From the NCBI RefSeq assembly GCF_023159225.1, contig NC_063171.1, positions 8,791,886-8,855,885 of the forward strand: DNA of 64,000 bases, written 5' to 3'. The notes beneath the pieces are model-generated. The model was not told the origin of the DNA. It worked only from the letters and a program-made list of their open reading frames with translations, and did no database searches. The position numbers and the translations under genes were made by a program. This stretch comes from Perognathus longimembris pacificus. Its lineage: Eukaryota; Chordata; Mammalia; Rodentia; Heteromyidae. Below, piece by piece: positions 47,073 through 59,259 of the stretch (positions are counted from its first letter, which is position 1; each line of letters begins with the position of its first letter).

Positions 47073-47282
47073 TTTTTTTTTTTTTTTTGGCCTGTCCTAG
47101 GCTGTGAACTCAGGGCCTGAGGACTGTCCCTGGCTTCTTTTTTGCTCAAGGCTAGCACTCTGCCACTTGAGCCACAGCACCACTTCTGGCCATTTTCTGT
47201 ATATGTGGTGCTGAGTAATCAAACCCAGGGCCTCATGTATAGGAAGCAAGCACTCTTGCCACTAGGCCATATTCCCAGCCCC
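47073..47282 (-). mobile_element. IDL-Geo SINE, CTGTCCTAGG subfamily
   Basis: Minus-strand copy with a perfect 14-bp duplication TGGAGTCACATCTT (47059-47072 and 47283-47296). It carries the same variants as 46392-46600 but has its own target site, so both derive from one source subfamily. Confidence 0.93.
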
Positions 47283-47310
47283 TGGAGTCACATCTTCAGT
47301 CCTGTTTTTT

Positions 47311-47530
47311 TCTTTTTCTTTTTTTTCTTTTCCCTTTTTTCCAGTCCTGGGGCTTGGACTCGGGGTCTGAGTACTGTCCCTGGCTTCTTTTTGCTCATTG
47401 CTAGCACTCTGCCACTTGAGCCACAGCGCCACTTCTGGCTGTTTTCTGTATATGTGATGCTGGGGAATTGAACCCAGGGCTTCATGCATACAAGGCAAGC
47501 ACTCTTGCCACTAGGCCATATCCCCAGCCA
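47311..47530 (-). mobile_element. IDL-Geo SINE directly behind another copy
   Basis: Minus-strand copy separated by 28 bp from the previous one. Flanks CTTCAGTCCTGTTTTTT (47294-47310) and CTTCAGTCTTGTTTTTT (47531-47547). The left flank overlaps the target-site duplication of the copy at 47073-47282. Confidence 0.92.
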
Positions 47531-48514
47531 CTTCAGTCTTGTTTTTTAATGGTTAGTTGGCGATAGAGTCCAATCTCACCTCACTGATAATGGAAATGCT
47601 AAGTAGAACTGAGTTTGGAAATTTTGTCTCATTTACTATGTACAGGACTTTAAGTATCACTCATTGACTCTGCCCTCTGCTGGCCATTTCAAATTCTGCA
47701 AAGGAGAAATTTCATGCTATATTTTTTACAGTTGACAGAACATGTAAAATATTTGCCCTGTAAAATCCAATCACACATTAATTATAGTAGTTTTTATTTT
47801 TAAAATAAAAATAAAGCTTTCTTTAGGTGACTTTTGAAATTGTAGAGAAACAAAAGCTTTAGATATTGCTCAAAAGATAAGATTTGTGTTTTTCTTTTTC
47901 CAAGTGCAGGAGAAAGAATGCAGTTATGAATACAGTTAAGGTTTCGATGTTAGAGAAAATTTCATATGTGTATGTGCTAATGTTGATAATGTCCTTTTCT
48001 GACATAGTCCTTTATTAAAGGCCCTCAATGATTCACGATTTTCTTTTTAGATTAGATACATTTTAATTAAGTTGAATTTGCTAAAAGGATCAAATCTTAT
48101 TGAAATATTTTTCTCACCTTTAAGGATTTGCACAAAACGATACAGGAAGTTGTCTGAAGAGGCAAAGATCACCGATGCTTACAGATATGATGGGACTACA
48201 AGTGAAAATTTGAGGTCAGCTATCCATCCAACATAATAAAAAGTAGTATAGACAGAAAGTGGGCTCAGAGGCACAGTAATTGTTAATGAAGCATGACATC
48301 AGCCATGGTTTTTAGCTCTAGACAGGGACCAGTGTCTGCAAAGAACAGGGAAGGTTGTACTAGGGAAGACCAAGCAAAGCCCACAAAAAAGGCACAACCA
48401 CTCATATCCTGTTGAGTCAAAGTTCACTCAAGTCATACTCACATTTAATAATAATACATACCTAGAGTCTAAATAAAGAATACCTGACTAGTGATAAGAA
48501 TTTTTCAAGTGTCC

Positions 48515-48668
48515 CGTTTAATTTTACTCTTGAGACAGAATTTTTCCCAGTATCCCAGATTGCCCTCAAATTCAATATAGAGCCTAGGTTGACCTCCAAA
48601 TCTTGATCCTCCTGAGCTTTCCAAGTGCTGGTGTTACCATGTTCAGCAACCTGCTACCATGCTTAGTT
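48515..48668 (-). mobile_element. B1-like SINE, diverged
   Basis: Antisense copy with TTTTACTCTTGAGACAGA at the tail side and TTTCCAAGTGCTGGTGTTAC near the head. Confidence 0.65.
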
Positions 48669-49591
48669 TCAGAATTGGTTTTATTTCTAAATTCTGTTAT
48701 TAAAGATAATGACCTCATGGTAAAGTCAAACTAATGATCTCCAGTTATCCTTTTAGTAACAATAATCACCATCTAGAGAGGAGGGATGCATCATAATAAT
48801 TTCAGAAATATTATTAAACCCAGGTTTGTGAAACTCTGATATGTCTGTGCTAGTCACTGTGTGGGATATGCAGAGGCTTGTAAACTCTTTTGGAATAATG
48901 ATTAGAGGCTTTGAGAACAAATCCAGCATGAATATGTATGTTTAAAGACCAAGAACCAAGTTCTATCACTAGACTTTTTTTGTGTCCATAGCTTCATAAA
49001 ATAAATAATACATGGTAGAAAAAAACATTATTTAATCAGCTATCCCCCTAGTGGGCCTACACATAGTTAATATCAATACAATTTTATGTCCCAATTGTGA
49101 AGTTGGTTTAAGTATTTCATCTTTACAGATCATTTGTTCAAAGTTTGTACTTGATTTGGTTTAGTTTTGTTTTAGCTTTTTTGATGAAAGACCTGCACAT
49201 GAACATATAGCTTGTTTTAAAAAGCAAATTATGATGGTAGTAACTGTGTCCAAAATGATTCTTTGGTCTATAAACAGTCAAGCATCTCACAGATCTTGTT
49301 CAGAAACAGCTTGTTTCCTATGTGAGAAGGGATTGGTGACAAGTTTTAAGGTTGAGTTTCTATTTTAGCTGCTTTTTCTCTGAATAGAGACTAGAAAGTC
49401 AGCTTTAAGACATGTGCTACTTCTGGTTTCTATGTGTTTTCCTGGAGCAAATTGCTAACTTCACCTTTAGCTAACGCCTTTGAGAAATGCCTAGCACTGG
49501 CATCTGATGTCTGCATTGTGATAGGGAATGATCTTGCAGAACTGTGAATGCATTTCTCCCAGTCTTTCCTTTTACTTGGGAAGATATTTGT

Positions 49592-49705
49592 AGGAATGAC
49601 ATGGTAACTCATGCCTGTAATTTCATCTATTTGGGAGGTAGATATTAGAGCATGGAGGGTTGAGGACACACTGGACCAAAAAAGTGAGACTATCTTAGAA
49701 ACAAG
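49592..49705 (+). mobile_element. B1-like SINE, diverged
   Basis: Sense copy: CATGGTAACTCATGCCTGTA is followed by TTGGGAGGTAGATATTAGAG and AAAAGTGAGACTATCTTAG. Confidence 0.62.
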
Positions 49706-49999
49706 GTTGAGTTTCTTCTGTCTTGTCATTTCTGCTGTTCAAGTATGATACCATGAATTCAGAATCCTAGTATTTCAAAAAACAAAAACAAAATTCATTA
49801 TAGGCATTTTGATATTCCCTACCACTACTCCAGCTACAGACTTGTTGCTACCTAATTATAAGACTGGATTACAAAAGCATTTAAATCTCCCTCTCACCAA
49901 GTAGAGCTATCTGTCATGGGATTGTGATGCTAGTTCTGTGATTTGGGCAGGCCAAAATAAGTGTCAGGCATGATAGGAATGGTGGCCATACTTTATTTT

Positions 50000-51640
50000 T
50001 TGTTAGCAGCAGCAGGAGGAGGAGGAGTACAAAAGCACAGACTCCCACTCTGCATCCTGTCTAGTAGGAGTGCCTGTTTATATTCCCCCTAGACAAAAAT
50101 TGATGTCTAGCAACATATGGCTTCAAGACTACCTAATGTAGCCCATAAATACATGACTTGGGTTTATGTGAATATGCTGAATCCCATGGGAAGACAACTT
50201 GTAAAGTCGGTGGATCAAGTCTCTGTCACCCAAGGGTAACTTGTAAGTTCATTTCTAACCCTTTCCCCAAGGGCCTATCCATGTCACCCACCAAACATGA
50301 GGCACTTTCACCTTCCAGATCTATGTTCATGTGGTCCTGTGGACCACAGGTATTTCATCTTGGGCTAGCAATAAGACATTACCTTGCTCCCCAAAGTCTG
50401 CTTTCAGAAGGATATCTTTAGTTGTTACTTGTAGCTGGAAGGGAGCTGCAGAATGAGGCAACATGGCTACCACAGGAGCTAGCCCTTGTTTCAGCTTCTT
50501 TCATTTAGTATATGGATCACTAGCCATAGGTTCCTTCACTAGAATGGAACGTACAGATGTCTATACTCCCTGTTTCAACAATGTGTCATTCCTGCTGCTT
50601 AGGCTGATAGGGTCCATGCCATTTCCATTCATTCTGTGGCTGCTTACCCAAGTTATACACTTCTCATCCAGTGAAGTTCATTCCTTGGTCACGGTCTATC
50701 ACTTGGGGCCTTCCAGCTTGCTCACAGGCTCCAGACACAGATTCACAGGCTCTCCAGCTTGCTCAGAGGCCCAATATACTCTGCCTACTGGTGGGTCATG
50801 GGATACTCCCCCAAGCTGACCAACCTATGCTCCCATCTCTTGAGGATGTTTATGAGCACACAGTACCCTAGTAGGCAGATACTTTGATAGGTTTCTCCAC
50901 ATGTTGACAAACCCCAGGATTCAACACAATCTTCACTCCTTTAATGAGTAATCACCAGTGCCACTATCCACCCAAATTTGTAGAAGGAGCCCCCCAACCA
51001 TAGAACCCTTCACCAGTATGTCCCACTGTTTCTTTACCTGCACTAGTAAGGATGTATGGATCACTGTCAATGGGTCACAGCACAAATTTCTAGTGCCCTA
51101 CAGTTCTAAGGTCTTGCCATAGTTCCCCAAACCTGTAATGTAATGCCTGCGATAAGTGACTAGCAGAGAGAGAGTGAGTTCTGTTGTTCCTAGCATGCCC
51201 CCATTTAGTCAGAGTGAGTCTGGACTCTCACTCTTGTGTGGGGTGTCTTAGTCTGATTCTGTATCCACTACTGCAGCTAGTCTAGCCATAGCTTCAGTAA
51301 CAGTCAAGGCTTCCTACCTGCATCACTCCCAACCATTTTTTTTCTCCTAGAGAATAGTTTCTACTACAGCAAAAGCCCACTGGCTGTCTTGGCCTTTCTC
51401 AGTCCTATCATAACCTTTTAGTTCCAGTGGGAACCCTTCTTCACCAATGGGGGGTGGGGGTGGTGGTCACAAGGCTGTGCCCTCTACTAACCATCCAATT
51501 GATTGACAAGCCTGGTCCCTGAGCCTTGTAAATATTTACAAATATGGCCCAATGGTGACCTAAGGTAGCACATCCATGACTGAAGGTTGCATGAATGAAT
51601 CACAGTGTCATCAGGACTCTCTAGAACTTAGAGTGAAGGG
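50000..51640 (-). pseudogene. Decayed endogenous retrovirus pol remnant (integrase-like)
   Basis: The reverse strand around 50560-50710 translates, with stops, to fragments resembling a retroviral integrase core: DQGMNFTG followed about 20 residues later by WHGPYQPK. Known integrases have DQGTHF and then a Pro-Tyr-His-Pro segment at the same spacing. The rest of 50000-51640 has the even, GC-moderate look of old coding sequence but I could not align it to named domains. It resembles ERV-L-type pol most, with low certainty. The frame is broken several times and there are no flanking LTRs that I can see. It cannot make protein. Confidence 0.5.
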
Positions 51641-51752
51641 GTTGGGTAACTCCATTTATCCTTCAGGGACCCATGCACATCCTTTCCTCCTCATACTAGA
51701 AATTGAACCTACAGCCTCATGAATGCTGGGAAAACTTCCAATTAAACTTAAC

Positions 51753-52019
<267 letters not shown>

Positions 52020-52109
52020 ATGTTGATTTTCCAATCTCAGGGCTCACCTTGAATTTTGATCCTTCTGCTCTGCCTGTTAGACAGGGCTATAGTTTTATAC
52101 CAACATGCT

Positions 52110-52255
52110 CTTCTTTGGCCTTTTTTTCTTTTTTTCCTTTGAAATAGGTTGTTATCATGAGGCTCATGCTGGCCTCAAACACATGATCTTTCTGCCTTAC
52201 CTGCCTTACCCTCTGGAGTGCTGGGATTGTAGGCATATACAACCACACCTGGCCT
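52110..52255 (-). mobile_element. B1-like SINE
   Basis: The minus strand starts GGCCAGGTGTGGTTGTATAT and continues TGCCTACAATCCCAGCACTC, the standard B1/Alu 5' end. A T-rich tail lies at about 52121-52138 on the + strand. Confidence 0.82.
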
Positions 52256-52587
52256 AAGCTATTTTCATAAATGTCATGACTATAAATTAACCCAGTAGCA
52301 GCATTTTTTTTACTCCTGGGTGGGTACCTGACATTCATAGTGTATACATGAATCTCTTGTTTGTCAAATTGATATCCTTTGTCCTCTTTGGTACCAAACC
52401 AATGTCCTTCCAGCCTGAATCCATGTGGTATTTTCAAGCCCTTTTAATATTATGAGTTAAAAAAATGAGCTTTCCTTCATTGAATTTTTTTCATTCTTAC
52501 CTTTTATTGTACCAGAGGTTTTTGAAATTTACTTGCCTTAAGGCCTCCGTCCCCGACCCCTTCATCTCCTACTCTGTACCTGGAGAG

Positions 52588-52590
<3 letters not shown>

Positions 52591-52641
<51 letters not shown>
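52591..52641. repeat. (TG)n microsatellite
   Basis: 25 TG units, uninterrupted. Confidence 0.97.
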
Positions 52642-52643
<2 letters not shown>

Positions 52644-52659
52644 CAAGGCCAGGGAGGCC

Positions 52660-53620
52660 TAGTTGTCCATTTGCTTCTGTTTCCCATTCACTCCTTCAAG
52701 TATCATACAGTTATTTTGGCTCTTCTCAGGCTTTTCCTCTTTTTCTGGGACATCAGTCCAGTGACGCTGTTGCCTGTGCCTCCTTCTGGGGTGAGCTGGA
52801 GGATTCTACACAGACATCCCTATGAACTGATGTGCTAGAACACTAATTTAGAAAATTCTATTTTTAGTACCTTACTGCTGTGCCAAGCATATCTGTGCAG
52901 AGAGGAGCCTGTGGCACTTTGGCTGCTCTTAGCCTTCTGACCTGGAGAATCCACTTTGCTTTCTGTCCTCAGAGCTGCTCATGATCACTGGAGAAAGCCA
53001 GAAAGTGGTGACAGTGAAATCCACTCAGTGTGTGAAGAGGCCAAAGTTGACTTGGCTGCTTATTCCCACTGCTCATCAGGAGTTTAATTCCCCACCTTAT
53101 TGCTTGCCATGGGCCCTGCCCTGTTTTCAGTGACTGTCTGTCTTCTCAGCAGCCACTCATTCTTCCTGGGAACATGGGAGAAGGGCTACCACAGACAGAG
53201 GGTGAATCTGCACTCAAAATGCAAGTAGGAGTTTGCAGGGTCAAAAGCCAAGTTGTTTAGGGGAAAAGAATTGGCTTTTGTGCAGAGTCATGAGGCACTG
53301 AAAGATACATGAAAATTCTTGGAGACATGAGCTAAGCCAGTGGTAGAAACAGTGGGCATGAAGGCTGGAAGATGACAGAGAGATGGACACTAGCTAGCAC
53401 AGAATTGTGCTAGCACAAGTCTCTAGCACAGAATTGGTAGAAAGCTCAGAGACTTTCAGCTGCAATAAATAAATCAGCATGCTATTTGGTTTTGATGAAC
53501 ATTACTTATTACATTATGAAAATGGAGCAGCTATAGGGTTATGGTGGCTGTGTAGGAGATCAGAAAAATTTAAACTATGTCTGAAAGCCCAAAGTGTTTG
53601 AGGTGATTGTGAAGACTTTA
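52660..53620. other. Unique, relatively GC-rich intronic sequence
   Basis: No repeat or exon is recognised. The composition around 52880-53220 is more balanced than in the neighbouring intron, so conservation would be worth testing. Confidence 0.45.
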
Positions 53621-53627
53621 GTTTGAA

Positions 53628-53830
53628 GGTGGCCACTGGTGGCTCAGCCCTATACTCGTAGCTATTTAGCCTACTGATACCAAATGATTGCAATTCAGAA
53701 CCAGCCCAGGCTAAAAAGTTTTATCTCCAATTAACCAGCAAAATGCCAGACAAAAGGCATGGTTCACATAATAGAGCACCAGACGTGAGCAAACAAGCTG
53801 GGAAAGAACATAAGTCCCTTGAGTTCAAAA
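53628..53830 (+). mobile_element. Older dimeric SINE with a (CA)n tail
   Basis: CACTGGTGGCTCAGCCCTAT, the linker TTATCTCCAATTAACCAGC and a worn right half end at CCTTGAGTTCAAAATAG. The (CA)n tract at 53838-53880 follows, as at the copy at 44452. Confidence 0.75.
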
Positions 53831-53836
53831 TAGTAG

Positions 53837-53837
<1 letters not shown>

Positions 53838-53880
<43 letters not shown>
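53838..53880. repeat. (CA)n microsatellite
   Basis: About 21 CA units in the tail position of a dimeric SINE. Confidence 0.96.
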
Positions 53881-53882
<2 letters not shown>

Positions 53883-53984
53883 CTAGTTGGGCAATATTAT
53901 GTTGAATAAGAATTTTTAATAAGTCATACTCTCAAGATCTGTGATGAGCAGTTTGTGGTTTGTTACTCAAAAGTACCAGGTTTA

Positions 53985-54180
53985 GGGCTGGGAATATGAC
54001 CTAGTGGCAAGAGTGCTTGACTCGTATATATGAAGACCTGGGTTCGATTCCCCAGTACCACATATATAGAAAATAGCCAGAAGTGGCGCTGTGGCTCAAG
54101 TGGCAGAGTGCTAACCTTGAGCAAAGAGAAGCCAGGGACAGTGCTCATGCCCTGAGCCCAAGGCCCAGGACTGGCAAAAA
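53985..54180 (+). mobile_element. IDL-Geo SINE, sense
   Basis: Complete copy with a perfect 16-bp duplication AAAAGTACCAGGTTTA (53969-53984 and 54181-54196). Confidence 0.95.
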
Positions 54181-54624
54181 AAAAGTACCAGGTTTACTTT
54201 ACAGAATAAGCCTGAGTGTCCAGGTATGGACATATCATACCAAAATAGATAACTTATTTTTTTAAACATTCATGCATGTGCAATGTTAAGGCAGATGAAA
54301 AATCATTTTCAAGCCATATTTAACTTGCAAATATGTATTCTAGGATACTTATAGTTTACTGATTACTTGTTCAAAAGATATAATAGTCTGGAGACAAGTT
54401 TCCTTTTAATTCATCCATGTTGCTTGCCTTAGGTTTCCAAAGGAATTGTTATAGACTTTTGAAATGGGTCCAGTGAGAACAAGGGAGACAGTAATGGCTA
54501 CTTTTAGTCTCTGAAACAGACCTCGACCTGCTTCATAGGAGACAGTGTGTGTGTGTGTTGTGTCTTTGTGTGTGTATGTGCGCGGCGCGGTGGGGGGTGG
54601 GTAATGTGTGTGTGCCTGCGTGCC

Positions 54625-54842
54625 AGCCCGGAAGCTTGAACTCAGGGCCTGAAAGCCTGTGCCTTAGCTTTTGTGCTCAAGGCTAGCTCTCTACCACTTG
54701 AGCCACAGCTCCTGTTCTGGCTTTTTGATGGTTAATTGGAAATAAGAGATTAATGGACTTAAGATGAGATTTGAACTACATCCCTCAGATCTCAGCCTCC
54801 TGAATAGGTAGGATTCCTTGTGTGAGTCTCTGCACCCAGCTG
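54625..54842 (-). mobile_element. Older dimeric SINE
   Basis: Antisense copy with both halves: GCTTGAACTCAGGGCCTG, CTACCACTTGAGCCACAGC, GGTTAATTGGAAATAAGAG and CAGATCTCAGCCTCCTGAAT. Confidence 0.78.
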
Positions 54843-54844
54843 AG

Positions 54845-57175
54845 ATTGATATTTTATGAAACAATTTGTATACTAAATGGAATGCTATTGTGATATTCCC
54901 ACATGTGTCTATAATATATTCTAATACAAGCCACTCCTCTGTCACTCTCCTCTACCCTCCTCCCTTCTAAAACAATGTGAATAGGTCTGCTTATTCTGTT
55001 TTCAGATATGCATATAAAGACTGTATCATATTAATACTTAATTCACCCTCTGTTCATCTTCTCAACCGCTGCTGACCTCTGCAAACTTCTTAACCTTGAC
55101 CTCTGCAACAGAGCCTATTCCTCTCTGTCATTTGTTCTTTTAGTGTCCATTTATTTCAAACATATGTATATTTTAATTAAAAGAACTCTCTGATTTGTCT
55201 TAGCCCTATGATTGACTATTGATCAACTGCTTTAATTGCTTTAATTAAACTCACCTGGTATTTTCAAAATTGTTCACCCTTTTTTTCTTTTTCCTTCTCT
55301 TCCTTACCTCTCATATCCCTAAGCAGTCCCATAGGTAGAATCATGTTCTATATATACAAAGACTTTTATGTATATGTATATGTATAAATGTATATACACA
55401 TATGCCTATATATATGCATGTATGTATGTATATACACACACATATAGTTGAAATGTAGCTTCTCCAAATGAGTGAAAACATGAAAAATTTGGCTGTGTAA
55501 GCTTGGCTTATCCCACTCAATATAGTGATCTCCAGTTCTGCCTGTTTTCTAGAAAATGACATGATTTCATTTTTTTAAAGCTATGTAATATTCTCTGATT
55601 TATATGTAATAGAGCAGGCTTATAAGGCAAGTGCATTTGGAGTTTTTTCAGAAACCTCCACATTGATTTTTGTAGTGATGGCGCTTGTTTACATTTCCAC
55701 CAAATGTACTTCCTTTTCCCCAACTTATCACCAGCATTTGCTGTTGCTTGTATTCTTAAAAGTGGCCATTTTGTTTGAGGTCAGATGGAATATCAGTGTG
55801 CAGTTTTGATTTCTATTTCCATCATGGCTACATGAACATTTCTTCATGTAGTTATTAGCCACATGTACTCTGTTAATTATGCTTGGTCATTTACCAATTG
55901 TATTATGTGTTCTGCTGCTTTTAAGATGGTTGAGCTCTTTGTTGGTAGGTATTAGTATTTTATAGGTATTGTAGTACTTTGTAGGTGTTACTACTTTTTC
56001 TATTGAATGGCAAAACCCATTCTATAAGTAGGTTGTAACTGCTTCTTTTGTTATATAAAAACTTTTACATTTGATGTGGGTTTATTTTCTATTTCTTATT
56101 CTTGTTTTCTGGGCAATTGGAGTTTTATTTAGAAAGTAATTGTGCCTGCAACTTCCAGAGTTTCCCTCCATTTTCCTATATTAGATTTAACATTTAATAT
56201 CTCAATTTCAGTGCTTTGGTATGTGTAGAATTCGTTTTTGTAAGAATTAAAAGGTACTATATGCTTTTGAATCTTTTACCAAATATTAAATGGCTAGAGC
56301 TGTATAGTTTCATTTTTGATTCTTTTTCATTGGTCTTTGGGTCTGTTTTTGGCACAAAACTGTGGCAGTATCTCATTGTTACTGTTTTTTAACTATGGGT
56401 TCTGTAGTACAATTTGAAGTCTGGTATTGTGATGTTCCCCAGGGTTGTTCTTATATTTAAGATTTCTTGAGTTTAAATATATGCAAATATTTATTTGTAT
56501 ATGTTCATGGACATATGCATATATATCTATATGTCTTTAGGATTATATATACACACATACACATACACATTGAGTCTTCTATACTACCATTTGAATTTGG
56601 GGATTGATATTTCTCTTACTTTGAAGAATGAATTGAAACTTTAATGGATAAATTGAACATGCACATTGCTTTTGGTAGTATGACAATTTTCTTTTTGTCA
56701 TTTGAGAGGTCTTTCTACCTTCTAGTGTCTTCTTCAGTGTTTTTTTTTTTTTTTTTTCTTCAGGGTGTTCTGGCTTTCATTAGATTCTTCAACACCTAGG
56801 TATTTTATTGTTTTTAAGGTTATTGTGAATGACATTGTATTCCTGCTTTATTTCTTAAGTACATTATTATCATGTAGAAATGCTACTTATTTCTGAGTAC
56901 TGACTTTATATCTTGCTATGTTTCCAAAGGTGCTAATTAGATTTAGAAGTTTTTTTTTTTTGTCAAATCTGTTAGAAAATCATGCCATCTACAGCTACAA
57001 ATAGAGATAATCTCACTTCTCTACTTGAGTCCTTTTTATTTGCTATTCCTGCCTTATTGGTCTTGATAGGAATTCTAATGGCAAGTTGCAGGGAGAGAGC
57101 AAACCCTCTTTTTCTCTTTCAGGGCAATGGTTCTGTTTTCTGACAGGTAGTATGAGATTGGATACAATTTCGACA
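54845..57175 (-). mobile_element. Old, degraded LINE-1 fragment
   Basis: On the minus strand, pieces of LINE-1 ORF2 remain, for example WWKCKQAPSLQKSMWRFLKK at about 55650-55715. It runs from the 3' UTR-like part near 54900 to a reverse-transcriptase part near 57000, where the + strand reads like the complement of the FADD region. It is far more diverged than LINE-1 A or B and contains T runs at 56742-56759 and 56951-56962 and an AT-rich (TATG)n area at 55362-55447. Confidence 0.7.
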
Positions 57176-57818
57176 TGTGATCCTTATTAGAGGAAGGACA
57201 TTTCTTCTCTTCCAAGTTTTTAAAGCGATGTTATAAAATAATTTCTTATAAAAGCTGAATTAGATGAAGCCAAAGCCTGTAGGCTGGCGTTATTGACTGG
57301 CCCTGGGATGGTAGGAGGGATAGTATGCATCTGCAGTGTGAAGGCATCAAGCAACCGGAAAATGATCTGTTGGGACTTGAGTACAGAAAATATAAAAGGA
57401 AAAAATTGGATCACAATAGTAAAATTTGATTACTTATAGGTTAGAAGGAAATTCTAAAGTGCTGAGATTTATTAGATTAATGGATGCATCACTAATTGTC
57501 TAAATAATACACAGGAAACACAAGAAGAAAAATAAGATGTACAAACAAAATGAATTTTCTTTACTCCCTTAGAAGACTTTTGAAAACTTTAGGAAGAGCA
57601 GCAATGATAGGATTGTTCAGTTTTCAATTCATTTACTCTTAATTTTACATGCTAAAATCCATAACATCAAATAAGTCAAAACTTTTCTGTGTGCTCACAG
57701 GCATTGTAAAACAATAGCTCTACCTTACACTATTTAATTTGATAAAGTATTCTTTCCCTACATGAGAGTGATCATTTTTCTGAAGCTACAGAAAGGTTTA
57801 CAGTATCCCAACTCATAT

Positions 57819-58304
57819 TGTGCCGGAGCCAGCCGGCAGCGAACAGGAATCCTGATTGAGGGGGCGAGGATTAAAGAAAAAGAAAGATACAAGACAAGAG
57901 ACAAAAGACAAAAGATGGGGTTCGGAGGTCTGCAGCTCAAGACTATGGCTCAAGACTACAGCCTGTTTATTCTTAACTTCCAGCTTATATACAGTATAGG
58001 AATCAGGGAATGGCATAGGATTAACTAAAGTTTAAGAAAACAAGAAGGCCCTGAAGTTGGTAAATAACAAGAGGCAGTAAAACAAGGTTGAATAGTTAAC
58101 ATAAAACAGACTCTTGTGGACATAATAAAACATCTCTGATTAGTGCTGTCCTTCCAGTAAGCCAAGTCCTTGCACCTCCTTGAGATAACAACATAGCCAG
58201 AGGTCAGGATGAACTTTGTTTTCAGCTCCCTAAGCCATGACCTTGTACGCCCTTGAGATAACATAGCCAGAAGTCAGGATGAACTTCTCTGTTGGCTCCC
58301 TACA
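57819..58304 (-). mobile_element. Solo LTR, antisense, with an internal 73-bp duplication
   Basis: Read on the minus strand, the 486-bp block starts TGTAGGGAGCC and ends GGCTCCGGCACA. The flanks TCATAT (57813-57818) and TCATGG (58305-58310) share their first four bases, a decayed duplication. On the minus strand an AATAAA occurs near 57964-57969, about 150 bp before the 3' end. The start and end resemble betaretrovirus-like (IAP/ERVK) LTRs of rodents; this assignment is tentative. A segment is tandemly repeated with a 73-bp period (58168-58240 and from 58241), in what would be U3. Confidence 0.8.
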
Positions 58305-58309
58305 TCATG

Positions 58310-58990
58310 GCATGAAGTAGTTACTCAAAATTGGATTATTCCTGAGAGGAAAATCAGTTGTGTATCACAGGACAGCCTATATGCTTAGTTGGACATAGGA
58401 AAATCTTGTGTTGTATTTATGCATTTGATATGACTTTGAGTAAATCATCTTTCTTCCCTGGGGGATGTTCAGAGCATTACTGATGCCATAATTTTATCAC
58501 CAATACCACAAGGTTGTTTAGACATGTTTTGTCCTTAATGTCTGATTAGGAAAGGACATTTACACTTAAGTGAATTTCTTTTTCTTTGAAGATGAATCAG
58601 CAATTCACAGGTCAGATTGAATGGAAATATATTGGACAAACACTTGTGAAAAATTTTAACTCATCATCCTACAAGGACAATTTCAACCAATTTACTGAAA
58701 ATCTCTCTTCACGTACTACTCAGGCCCTCTTGAGAGTGCATTATTGACCCACTATACACATCCATTGTCCTTTGGGTGATTCTTAACTTTGTTCTCTACC
58801 CTCAGAGGAAGCCTTTGTTTTGTCCACATTCCTACAAAGTCTGTAGGTCATAAAATGGGAAGGTGAATGTTACTAAATATTTCAATTCAGGTGCAGCATT
58901 TCTTAAGAATTGAGCTGATAACTATGTTTATGAGGTTTATATATTATGCATTCTTTGGTATCATAATTCTTTAAAAATTTACTTTTAAAG
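58310..58990. other. Unique intronic sequence
   Basis: Nothing supported between the antisense solo LTR and an old SINE. Confidence 0.5.
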
Positions 58991-58994
58991 ATCC

Positions 58995-59185
58995 TAGCAT
59001 TTGAAGTCAGGGCCTAAGCTTAACTTGATTATTTTGTTGACTTGCTACCAGGCTTTTGGATGGTTATTTTGGGAAGAGAATTTCACTGAATTTTCTGCCT
59101 GGACGGGTCTTGAACTACTATCCTTCAGATTTCAGTCTCCTGAATAGCTAGAATTACAGGTGTGAAAGACATGTGTCATTGTCGT
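58995..59185 (-). mobile_element. Older dimeric SINE, diverged
   Basis: Antisense copy: GGATGGTTATTTTGGGAAG, GGGTCTTGAACTACTATCC and CAGTCTCCTGAATAGCTAG. It ends close to the inverted LINE-1. Confidence 0.65.
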
Positions 59186-59259
59186 GTCTTAATTCATATT
59201 TTCATGACTGTCTCCATCTTCCAACCAAACTTCATGTCTTTATTTTTTATTATTTTGCT

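Larger units (their letters stand above)
47550..49990. other. Mostly unique intronic sequence
   Basis: Two diverged B1-like copies (48515 and 49592) and otherwise nothing I can support. Confidence 0.5.
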
